A DNA stretch of 64,000 nucleotides, from positions 1 through 64,000 of the forward strand of contig CACVBU010000071.1 in assembly GCA_902728285.1 (NCBI GenBank), read 5' to 3'. The DNA is from Clytia hemisphaerica (Eukaryota > Cnidaria > Hydrozoa > Leptothecata > Clytiidae). The stretch's first letter is position 1. Each line of letters starts with the position of its first letter. The notes under the pieces are model-generated. The model saw only the letters and a program-made list of their open reading frames with translations. It was not told where the DNA came from and searched no databases. Positions 34,101-43,948 of this stretch are shown in pieces. The position numbers and the translations under genes were made by a program.

Positions 34101-35078
34101 AATCAAAGTCGATATTTCGACCGTTCCAGTGCAATATTATTTTCATAATATATATCGATAGTTCTTTTTGAAATTTATATTTATATTAAAGTTTCAATGT
34201 CAATACGCCAAAGATTGCGTGATTAACCAAAACATTGAAATAGGTATACACATTTTTCTTCGTCAAATCTTTCATTAACAGCTTTGAGTTTTTCATGTAA
34301 ATGAAATTTCTTGGTATATCTTTTACTCCCAACAGAAGTTGGCTCTGATATGATTTCAGGTCGAAAAATGGTTAGAGTTGTTAATGTCTTTTCTAAAGTT
34401 TCAATCCTTACTGAGATTTCTTAATCTATTTAGGGTGGGGAAAAACGGACGGCAGTTATTTGGGTGAAAAATCAGAAGTACTTATGGAAGGCCAACTTCC
34501 TTTAATGACGAATAAAAAATGTGCAGTCAAGAATCGATTCAAAGGAAAACCACTGATCAACCATAATATGATGTGCGGTGGCTCAGAAGGGAACATCCTG
34601 AGCACGTGTCAGGGTGATAGCGGTGGCCCATATGTCTGTATGAACGCATCCAAACGATTTGTAAGTCATGTTAGATCCAATTTGAGAAATTTTTCTGTTA
34701 TTACTCCTTTAATGGGAATAATTGCTCTCCATAAAATTTTTGAGTACCTTCTGAAACTGCTGTTACTTTTAAAAGTAAAAAAATAATCTACATTCTTCAA
34801 TCTTGTCGATTCAAGCTAAAATTCTATTGACATTCAATTAAAATAATGTTTCGAGATTTAAGATTCGAGATCTATTGTTCAAAAGTCATTTCGATCGACC
34901 GTTAAGACTCCTTTCTTTATTCTAGGTATTGCAAGGAGTTGTCAGTTTTGGTCATGACGAATGTAAAACGTCTAAATTATTCCCAACTTTTACACGAGTC
35001 AGTCAATATGTCGATTGGATTTATAAAACAATGGACGAAAAGGGCGACGATGAAAATGATTTGGGCAATGTCAATTGA
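28129..35078 (+). CDS. Secreted chymotrypsin-fold serine protease with three ShKT domains
   Basis: Nine exons: 28129-28192, 28600-28710, 29558-29701, 30121-30255, 30662-30796, 31957-32191, 32502-32713, 34434-34660, 34926-35078. The total of 1416 nt codes for 471 residues. Exon 1 is a signal peptide; exons 2-4 are one ShKT each (phase 1-1); exon 5 is a Thr-rich linker; the rest is the protease. Catalytic residues are His252 (TAAHC), Asp307 (HDIAV) and Ser408 (GDSGGP). The activation site is AF/IVGG with Phe at P1. The residue aligned to 189 is Ser, as in chymotrypsin. The C-terminus ends in an acidic tail after the usual YVDWI helix. The first ShKT carries a Lys-Tyr pair at the position of the channel-blocking dyad of ShK-type peptides. 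Introns 5 and 7 contain transposons (30869-31576, 32831-34054). It is divergent from, and paralogous to, the minus-strand protease. Confidence 0.87.
28950..29390. repeat. Degenerate GGGTTCCCACTTT minisatellite
   Basis: About 30 imperfect copies of a 13-16 bp unit (gggttcccacttt, with variants agagttccc, gattcccac, ggttccgac) in intron 2 of the plus-strand protease. Overlapping 70-codon ORFs here are repeat artefacts. Confidence 0.9.
30869..31576. mobile_element. hAT-like MITE with 8-bp TSD in protease intron 5
   Basis: Ends CAGTGGCGTTGTGG and CCACAACGCCACTG are perfect inverted repeats with the CAG-CTG termini common in hAT elements. GTTGGGTT is duplicated on both flanks (30861-30868 and 31577-31584). 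The interior is non-coding with ggggcgcca blocks near both ends. Confidence 0.85.
32831..34054. mobile_element. 1.2 kb foldback element with TGCGCAGATTTGTAATAC arrays
   Basis: Both ends carry arrays of a 19-bp unit (tgcgcagatttgtaatacc): about eight on the left (32835-33020) and about eight inverted on the right (33905-34054). Outer ends tgttgtgcgcag and ctgcgcacaaca pair exactly. The direct repeat CTGAC flanks it (32826-32830 and 34055-34059). The centre holds a 122-bp tandem repeat. It lies in intron 7 of the plus-strand protease, so it is presumably spliced out. Confidence 0.85.
33245..33700. repeat. Tandem 122-bp repeat inside the TGCGCA foldback element
   Basis: The block gaaataaacagttaccgaca recurs near 33252, 33374, 33497 and 33618, each followed by tttcttataaaagcag. 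About 3.8 copies, highly similar. Confidence 0.85.
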
Positions 35079-36188
35079 TATGCTATGGAGAGAATAGCAC
35101 TAACTATATCACATCTATTGTTTCGAACATGTCCAACATGTCAAGAAATAATTGGCCTTGGTAAATTGGAACAAATTAGAGGAATATACATACATTTTTT
35201 GAGCAAAGGATGAACTTCGAGAACTTTTAAAGACGTGCATATTATGGTATTTTCTGTATACTCAAGATAGAATTTTATGAAGTTTTGTATAAAATATAGA
35301 AATTTTGAAGAACTATCTTGTATAAACTCAATTCGAGAAAACACGTTTATGATGAGTGTGGACTTTGTTTTCATGTGGAAACCATATCAGTGTAACTATA
35401 AGTCAAGCTGCATGGCGGTTTCCACATTCAACATGTTACCACTCGTAAAAAAGAGTGCACTCTTTGTAAACGCATTAAGTTTAAAACCCAGAAGGGGCTA
35501 GAGGTGAATCCTTAACCTTTCTCAGGCAAGAAAAAGTGAAACCTTAAGATTTGCGCCGCATTTCAAACGACAGATTGAATCTAACCAGTTCTTCGTTTCT
35601 GTGAGTCATATTCTTCAAAATCTAGCAAAGGATTTTATTTTTAATCTGGCATTTGTTGAAAACCAAGCTGGTCATGCGTTTTGGATAGGAAATAAGTGAT
35701 TTCATTTCCCATCCTGGAGTGTCGGGTCTAGCACCTTCGGGGCTTTGAGGTCAATAGGTGGACGCGCTTTAGCCTTGCTTTTGAACTTGACAATCTAGTC
35801 TAACACAAAACAACCATTTATGCGGGAAAGAAGAACTTTATAAAATGTCTATCAAATTCCCCCAAACTTTTGAGAGTGGTTTTAACTGTTTGATAGGGGT
35901 TCTTGCGTAAAAACATCGAGGTGACGAAAACTCGGTTAGGACAAATAATATCTGGCTCTACGTCTGTTGTCCGCAATTATAGTTGTGTTGAAGGATGATC
36001 TCCTGCTGTCCACTAACGATAATGTTACTTCTTAAAAAGCACCGACAGTTTGGTGATGGTGATCTATCATTTTTTTTATTTTAACCTGGTAGTGTAAATT
36101 TGAAATGAGAGGAAATTATTGTTGACAATTTCAGCAATTTTTGAATTAAGTTCATCACACTTCAAAGAAAGGACGAGATATCCTGGCT
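35079..36188. other. Intergenic region downstream of the plus-strand protease
   Basis: Contains the protease 3' UTR and the upstream region of the next ShKT gene. No coding exon or bounded transposon was recognised. Confidence 0.4.
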
Positions 36189-39100
36189 ATGAATTGGTTA
36201 ACTATATGTTTAGTTGCTGTGACGTACGTCATAGTGGCTAAATCGCAAGGTAGGACTCTTAGACAATTCTTTCGTCCGTTGGATGGAGAGTATTCGCGGA
36301 GAAATATACATATGTACGGAGCTTATAGCCGTAATGGGCGACAGTAGAAGCTTGAAACATAGTAAAAACATCCACCACTTCTTACTCCGACCCGGTCTTC
36401 CCTTGCATTCCGAATTCTTTCCACTTCCTTGACTTAATGGTTTTTATTTCTAAGGCCCTCAATATGTTGATTAAGAGACTGTTTAGTAATCAACGAAAAG
36501 ACGATTTCATCTATATTCCCCCTCTATTGACAATTGGAGCAAAAGAGGTCACGCAACACTCTCAAATACAATCAAAAGCGACAAGATTTCATTTCTAGAT
36601 TGAATTTTAATAGATGATTAAGGAGTCTTTCTTAAACATTTTTGGAAACGTTTTCCTAATTTATCGTCAGCTTTGAAAATTGACTTTTAATGTAACTGAT
36701 TTTAGTGAAAAAGTCTCAATTTCAAAAGGCAACTATTTTGACACTAGATCTTTCGTTCCACCTACAGTATGCATTGACTCGAGCAGAAGATGTGTATATT
36801 GGTCACGTTACTGTAGAACAAGCACATATGTTGCACTACAATGTAGAAGGACGTGTGGACGGTGCCTTATCCCTCGCCCAAGACCAGTCGGTAAAGTACC
36901 TTGGACGCATTGGACGAGAACAATCGAAATAGTTGTTTGTACAGGCCCAACTTACCCTAAAAATCAAAAATTCAAAATCAATCACTTTCCTCAATCACTT
37001 CTTTGTTCGAATTTCTATCCGGTTGAAATTTTACCCTTGTTTCTATTCTTTTCTCACCTTACCTTATTTGAATTTGAGTAAATTCATACGTAAAATAACA
37101 AAACTCTTTCAGGGAAAGAAGTCAATTTGAGCAGATTTGAGATATATTTTGGCAAAAAGAGGCAAATCTTTTACAGTCGAAATTTCTCCTTATCTACTTA
37201 ACATGGACCGTCGTCCGATAAAACATCTGTCACGTGCAGAATTAAACAGCTATAAGAACATTTTTGAGTCGTTTTAGGGATATTTTTGGGTTTATTTCCT
37301 TTATATCCGCCAGTTCCATCTAGAAGATGTTTCGATATTGACCGTCGTTACGTGTGTACTGGAGGAATCACGGCTATTGTCGAAGATATTATTATCAAAA
37401 TCGATGTCAAAAAACTTGTGGTGTTTGTAGAGGTAAGAATTTTTTCATTGCAAAAAGAATGTTTCAATGATTGGGATTAGAATATAGTTCTGGGATAATG
37501 CAAAGTACAAGATCTCAATGCAATAGATACATGTGTTATCAAGCTAATTCCTTTACGTTTAACTGGCCTAACTTAAGAGAGTTTTCAGGCTTATACAACA
37601 AGATTCAACCATCATTTAGTTGACAGCATCAGAAGAGAGGAAAGAGGAATAAAGATAGCTAAATAGACGTAGTCATAACATCGGGTACGGACCCACAAAT
37701 AATATAAATCTGTACTAAGCCGTCAGAAGATGACAACAATATAAACATAAAGATATGCAATAAATTATGGGTAGCCACTTGCTTCATATCGACTTAAGAT
37801 CGTATTGACTAAAATTCATTAAACTACTTTTGTCTCTATCATTAGCACTTCCAACGACAAGAGTATGCGTGGACAGAGACTCGAGATGTCCTTTTTGGGC
37901 AAGACGCTATCAATGTTTCCTCAATTCAAGATATATGAATCGGAATTGTCAAAAATCTTGTGGAAAATGTCCTAAACGTAACGACTACAACATACTATTA
38001 CCATTTAAACTATGAATCAGTGCCCTTTTTTGAGTATTCGTCTGCAATCGAGGAAAACGTGAAAACGTTGGGTGTAAATTTTGAATATTTAGTGTACAAT
38101 CTTTTCGCCATTTTCTTAAGTCATTCGATCTGGGTAAAATTATAGAGATCAGCACCTTTTCTATTTCATAGCAAAACCAAAACCAAAGCCAAGGCCAAGA
38201 ACAACAAAGACAACGACAACCACAACAACCACAACCATATCTACGACCACTTCAAGTAGAAAAAATCCACTTATCCCAAAGCGTACCTCGAGGGAACCTT
38301 GCCCTTGTTGTAGATGTTCAAAATAATAGTAATAGAACAGAACGATAACAGTAATAGAACTAGCCGTCATCCGGGTCGCACCTGTCGATTAGAGTGTGCC
38401 TTACGCATGACAAAGCCCTTAGGATGGTGGGTAGGGTGTTTTAGGGATTTATTCAAACTCTAAGAACGAAAAATTACCACTTGAAATCGATCGAAATTCA
38501 ACAAGTGAAATAAGAAAACAAAGAGAAACAAACGAGTAAAACAAAAATTTTAGGAATGAATTTCACAAAGACGACCATCAAAATCAACAAAATCAACTTT
38601 GTTTCGCTCATTTTCAGCTGATCCACCACCACCTGTTCCAGAAGTTACAAAACCTCCAACTCCAAGAGTTACAAGTAAGTCGATATCTGAATCTTAGAAA
38701 TCCCTAAAAATATTAGTCAGCGAATCAATCTTAAACATAACAAATCTCTTTTGACTTTAGCTGATGGAATCCCGCCACCTGTTCCAGAAGTTACAAAACC
38801 TCCAACTTCAAAAGTTACAAGTAAGTTAATAACTGAATCTTAAAAGTAACCCAAAATATTAATCAGAGGATCAATCTTAAACATAACCAATCTCTTTTGA
38901 CTTTAGCTGATGGAATCCCGCCGCCTGTTCCAGAAGTGACAAAACCTCCAACCTCAAAAGTTACAAGTAAGTCAATATCTGAATCTTGGAAATCCCTCAA
39001 AATATAAAAGAGAGGATCAATCTTAAACATAACAAATCTCTTTTGACTTTAGCTGATGGAATCCCGCCACCTGTTCCAGAAGTTACAAAACCTCCAACTC

Positions 39101-40312
39101 CAAAAGTTACAAGTAAGTTAATATCTGAATCTTAAAAGTAACCCAAAATATTAATCAGAGGATCAATCTTAAACATAACAAATTTCTTTTGACTTTAGCT
39201 GATGTAATCCTGCCACCTGTTCCAGAAGTGACAAAACCTCCAACTTCAAAAGTTAAAAGTAAGTCAATATCTGAATCTTAGAAATCCCTCAAAATATAAA
39301 ACAGAGGATCAATGTTAAACATAACAAATCTCTTTTGACTTTAGCTGATGGAATCCCACCACCTGTTCCAGAAGTGACAAAACCTCCAACTCCAAAAGTT
39401 ACAAGTAATTCAATATCTGAATCTTAGAAGTAACCCAAAATATTAATCAGAGAATAAATTTTAAACCAAAAGAATTCTTTTGACTTTAGCTGATGGAATC
39501 CCGCCGCCTGTTCCAGAAGTTACAAAACCTCCAACTTCAAAAGTTACAAGTGAGTCAATATCTAAATCTTAGAAGTAACCCAAAATATTAAACAGAGGAT
39601 CAGTCTTAAACATAACAAATCTCTTTTGACTTTAGCTGATGAATCCCGCCGCCTGTTCCAGAAGTTACAAAACCTCCAACTTCAAAAGTTACAAGTGAGT
39701 CAATATCTGAATCTTAGAAGTAACCCAAAATATTAAACAGAGGATCAATCTTAAACATAACAAATCTCTTTTGACTTTAGCTGATGGAATCCCGCCGCCT
39801 GTTCCAGAAGTTACAAAACCTCCAACTTCAAAAGTTACAAGTGAGTCAATATCTGAATCTTAGAAATCCCTAAAAATATTAAACAGAGGATCAGTCTTAA
39901 ACATAACAAATCTCTTTTGACTTTAGCTGATGGAATCTGAATCTTAGAAGTAACCCAAAATATTAATCAGAGAATAAATTTTAAACCAAAAGAATTCTTT
40001 TGACTTTAGCTGATGGAATCCCGCCGCCTGTTCCAGAGGTGACAAAACCTCCAACTCCGAAAGTTACAAGTAAGTTAAAAGGGACATAACAATGATCTCA
40101 GCGTATCTGTTTTCTTAATATTCACCATAACCTGTGAAGAATTGACCTGATATTACAACACTATTACTATTTCACTTTCAGCTGAAGAATTACCCATCAT
40201 TCCACCAATACCGCCAATACCTCCAATACCACCAATCCCACCAATCCCAGCGAATCCTATGAAATGCCGTAAACAGGTCAGAAAAACACTTTTGTTTGTT
40301 TTACTTACTTAG
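36189..40312 (+). CDS. Secreted ShKT / proline-rich repeat protein with tandem exon array
   Basis: Model: signal-peptide exon 36189-36249; ShKT exons 36768-36890, 37314-37432 (frame-shifted) and 37846-37977; a Pro-Lys then Thr-rich linker exon 38172-38255; repeated Pro-rich exons 38618-38674, 38761-38820, 38907-38966, 39053-39112, 39199-39258, 39345-39404, 39490-39549, 39636-39694 (1 nt short), 39781-39840, a truncated copy at 39927 and 40010-40069; last exon 40182-40312 with Pro-Pro-Ile repeats and stop TAG. Every internal exon is phase 1-1. Each full array exon adds 20 residues of the type PPPVPEVTKPPTSKV. The product would be an extracellular, possibly O-glycosylated stalk carrying two or three ShKT modules; no protease domain follows. 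The 119-nt ShKT exon and the 59-nt array exon each break the frame if included, so skipping, sequencing error or partial pseudogenisation are all possible. Confidence 0.65.
37314..37432 (+). pseudogene. Frame-shifted ShKT exon
   Basis: Good acceptor (cgccAG) and donor (GTAAGA). The first half reads CFDIDRR in one frame. The second half has the ShKT pattern Trp, then Cys-x-x-x-Cys-x-x-Cys, in another frame ending at the expected phase 1. The exon is 119 nt whereas the sibling ShKT exons are multiples of three, so there is one missing or two extra bases near 37345. The second conserved Cys position is also lost. Confidence 0.65.
38618..40069 (+). repeat. 11-fold tandem exon-intron array, period about 146 bp
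   Basis: Exon starts lie at 38618, 38761, 38907, 39053, 39199, 39345, 39490, 39636, 39781, 39927 and 40010, with spacings of 143, 146, 146, 146, 146, 145, 146, 145, 146 and 83 bp. Each unit is a cttttgactttAG acceptor, a 60-nt exon (57 in the first), a GTAAGT or GTGAGT donor and an 85-bp intron. Intron sequence is as conserved as exon sequence, indicating recent duplication or homogenisation. The 8th exon lacks one base; the 10th is truncated after ctgatggaatc by a deletion that joins it to the following intron. Confidence 0.95.
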
Positions 40313-41975
40313 AGAGCGTTCTAGTTCACAATCGTTCTAAACATTCTTTCGACAGCAACGGTATTTTGATAAGTTTCAATTAAAAAAAAAGTTCGTTCCT
40401 AAAGTCTGTCACAAAGCTTTCTGAAAACTTTACATGGTCTATTTACGAGCTATATTAAAAAAAGCCCACATACCTTTATGTTGGAAGTTCTGAAGCAAGG
40501 GAGCTTTAGAGATCTCAAATCAGACCCACTGAAATTTTTCATAGCTACCCCAGCGGAATTCTAAACTTCCCCGGGCTTCCTTTTATAGCCCAACGGCAAG
40601 CTCGTTTGTAAAGGAACATCACGCGTAATTTACAGAGGTGAAAACGATGAAGCGAAAAAGAATTGAACAACAAAATACCCAAAGAAAGTATTTTAAAGAT
40701 AAACCCATAATTCACAAATTATAATTATATACAAATATCCCTTAGCAGAAAATTTGACTAGCACTTCTTGATTTTCAAAGAAATATATTTAAGATTTAAA
40801 AAAATCAAGTGCACTGATCTTTTAGGAAAGTGAATCGCAGCATCGCAGGGTATGCAGGGTATTAGAAATTTGCTATTAGAAATTATTCTGTGACCCTCTT
40901 ATCGATTCTCCGCCGAAACAATTATTCTCTGTATTTATTTTTTGTCATTTAAAGAACGCATCAATTTCACTAATCCTTGGGAATATTTCAGAGCCATAGT
41001 AAAATCTGTCATATTTTACAGCTCAATGTCCTTGTAATGACATTTGTACTTTGGAAAGAGATCAATGGTGATACCCAGGGATGTCTAGAGTAATACTGAT
41101 TAAATGCTGGACGGACCATATTAGCAATGCGTGGAAATTTACGGATAAATACCTCGTGTGATATCAATGGCTCGAAAACCACGTCTTCTAAGTTTCGCTG
41201 ACCACTGCTAGGAGACTAAAAACAAGCTATTCTTCGGGAGCCCCTGCATGGCAAAATATAAAATTGAAGGCAAACCAAAACCTACACCGACTAACTAAGA
41301 GATGATGCAGGCTGCTTTGAGGAAGAACTTCCGAGTATCGGGAATAGTGGGAAGAACATGTCTTTGCAAGCCGAGTACACTCTACATGGTCGGTTTTGTA
41401 TGTAGGGATATTTAGTCTCAGGTACTATAACCCCCTTTTAGTAAATTTTATTTGATAAACAAATTTCAGTCAAATCGAACAACTCAATTAGTCAAGACGA
41501 GATTTGTCATAACACTTGTCAATCTTGAGATTTTAACCCCCACCTCTCCAAGATGCTTCCTCTAGTAAAAAAATAGGAAGATGCTCGAGGGGTTTAATAT
41601 TTCTTGCCTTGTGTTATCATAATTTTGCACACGTCATAGCTTAGCTTAGAGGTCTTTCTCTGCAACACCAAACCGCATCACTGGTTTATGTATAGAAATT
41701 CTTCTTCACATTTTGCGTGTTAATTTCATGACAGCTCGTTTAAAATCTGAAATTTAATATATTTGCAAGGTAGTCTGGATAAGACCACATTGTGGCCTGT
41801 ACGTTAAAATTTTGCACTTTGTTTGTAACCAGAGGGAATAAACAAGCTGTCTAGTATGTATATAATGTGAAGATATGAAAGCAAAACTCAAATAGATGTA
41901 GTATAAAGTAAAGAAACACAAAGAATAAAAGTTGACTGTTTGGCCATTCTTGAATGCGGCAAGACAAAAGCAGCA
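40313..41975. other. Intergenic region between two ShKT genes
   Basis: 1.66 kb without a recognisable gene or bounded repeat. TATAAA at 41902-41907, 74 bp before the next start codon, is a candidate promoter element. Confidence 0.4.
41902..41907 (+). promoter_or_regulatory. Candidate TATA box of the small ShKT gene
   Basis: TATAAA upstream of the start at 41976, at a distance similar to that seen for the plus-strand protease gene. Confidence 0.3.
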
Positions 41976-42923
41976 ATGCATTGGTTTGTTTGCCTGTTGC
42001 TATTAGCAACCCTTATTGTGGTAGCGGAATCACAAGGTTACATTTGTTAATTATGGGTTGGATTAACTTTTTTTTACGCGTTACGTTTTTTGGTTTGCTC
42101 ATCAATTGAATTTTCAAAAAAGGGCATGACTTTCGAAGGCACAAAAGAAGAGGAACATTTTTTCTCGAATAAAATCGCCGTAACATTTAGAGACGCATGT
42201 TGACCTAGGTTGTACGCATTCCCAATATATCAGTCTTATCAAATTTGTGTAGTGACGATGCAATGAAAACGTTATAAATCGAAAAAGGTTCCCAAATTTT
42301 GGAACTCTCGGACGTGAGTTTTATACACGGCACGCATACCCTATATCGAAACATATCAGAGGGGATGCGTACAGCCAAATACTGTCCATATTGAATTTTC
42401 TTCTCTCTCTTCCCATTTTGATTAATTGAAGACAATTTGGCCTAAATTTGTTTAAAGAAAACAAAAACTGATGAAGCTCTTGCCTCTGAGATAAGTAAGT
42501 TAGTCGTCAAATGAGAAAAAACTAACACACCAAGAAATTTTGTTTATTTATCCAGAAGTTCGCCATTTCGAGGTTTGGTTTATGAGCTTTTTTTATAGTA
42601 TGCCGAGACAGAGACAGACGATGTCCGACTTGGCGTCCTTATTGCAATTCAAATGGACATGTCATTAGACATTGTAAGCAAACATGTGGCAGGTGTCCAA
42701 GACCAAGAGGTACGTGGATTCAACAACTTAATACTTTTTATAAAAATTTGATACTTTACAACCAGCAAGAGTTCAATGAAAATTTTATCCCACCGCAGGG
42801 AGCCAAAAGCGACCGAGGATGGCATTCATAGCTTCACGCTTAAAGATAGTTGGACAAATAGCTCACAATTTTGCGAAATTGTTTGTCACTTTTCTTACAC
42901 CGGTTAAATGGTTAACCGGTTAG
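41976..42923 (+). CDS. Small secreted single-ShKT protein with basic amphipathic tail
   Basis: Three exons, 41976-42036, 42599-42709 and 42799-42923, total 297 nt, 98 residues plus stop, in frame. Exon 1 is a hydrophobic signal peptide. Exon 2 encodes a complete six-Cys ShKT domain (C-x-D, C-x2-W, then C..C-x3-C-x2-C) that begins directly after the leader. Exon 3 starts after ccaccgcAG, has a Lys-Arg-Pro-Arg cluster and then a stretch of about 30 residues alternating hydrophobic and basic or polar residues. ShKT domains are found in cnidarian proteases and ion-channel-blocking peptides; the Lys-Tyr dyad of the channel blockers is absent here (Gly-His at that position). Exon 3 rests on splice-site fit only; reading through from exon 2 would instead end at a stop near 42832. 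It could be an effector peptide or a truncated duplicate of its neighbour. Confidence 0.6.
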
Positions 42924-43098
42924 ATGGTAGCCCGGTATTATGTTTGTCTTTTTCTTATCCCTAGAGAATTGATGAATCTAGGAAATTCCCTTTTTTGGGA
43001 AATTCCCTTTTTTACACCACAAGTAGTAAGCGCTCCGCGTAGGTTAAACAAACGCGTACGTTAGTATTTTAACATATAAAAGCATGGACTGTTCTTAA

Positions 43099-43622
43099 TA
43101 CACCCTTCTCGAGATGCATAAATTTATTGTTGTCCTCGTTTTCAAACAGATTTCTTGCTATAAAATTACATATTCACAATCATAATTGTGTTGTTTACAC
43201 CTCATGAGACATTTTGAAATTCAAGTAATTTTGTTTTAGAGTTAATGTTTGCGTTTTGGGAATTTAAATTGGTTAAATGTATAATTTCATAGCAATGAAA
43301 TCTGTTTGAAAACGAGGAAAACAATAAATTTATGCATCTCGAGAAGAGTGTATTTGTTCTTAGGTTTAAAATACACTCTTCTCGAGATGCATAAATTTAT
43401 TGTTTTCCTCGTTTTCAAACAGATTTCATTGCTATGAAATTATACATTTAACCAATTTAAATTCCCAAAACGCAAACATTAACTCTAAAACAAAATTACT
43501 TGAATTTCAAAATGTCTCATGAGGTGTAAACAACACAATTATGATTGTGAATATGTAATTTTATAGCAAGAAATCTGTTTGAAAACGAGGACAACAATAA
43601 ATTTATGCATCTCGAGAAGAGG
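43099..43622. mobile_element. Two head-to-head copies of a 250-bp MITE forming a palindrome
   Basis: Copy one (43099-43352) and copy two (43372-43622) are inverted relative to each other, separated by about 19 bp. Each copy has its own inverted ends (cttctcgagatgcataaatt and its complement). TA-cac at the outer left and gtg-TA at the junction suggest TA target sites. The left half of copy one matches the right half of copy two, including the ttgttgtcctcg variant, so the whole is a near-perfect 520-bp palindrome. Confidence 0.8.
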
Positions 43623-43948
43623 CCAAATTTCAGCATTGTATTTTTATAAAATTATTCTTATAAAAAAGCGTGTAAGGCACGGATGTCACCCTTAGTAGAC
43701 GCCAAAACAAAATGGGCTTTACTATTGAAACTTTAACTGTAAATCACTCCCTTGACACATTTGTTAGCATTTGAAGACTGAATTTTGTCTCAGATCAGAT
43801 GAGAAGTCAAAAATTACTGTATGGCTAATACCATTCCTTTTGAAAACAAATTTAACTCTATCTGTTTTTGCTGCGGTGGCACTTTAATGAAAGTTTATGG
43901 CTAGTGTAAAACTTTAATTATTTGTGTTTGACTCAAAAAGTCGCATTC

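Noticed and set aside
38161-38370. Minus-strand Val-rich 69-codon ORF
   Set aside because: Antisense of the Pro-Lys/Thr-rich linker exon of the ShKT gene.
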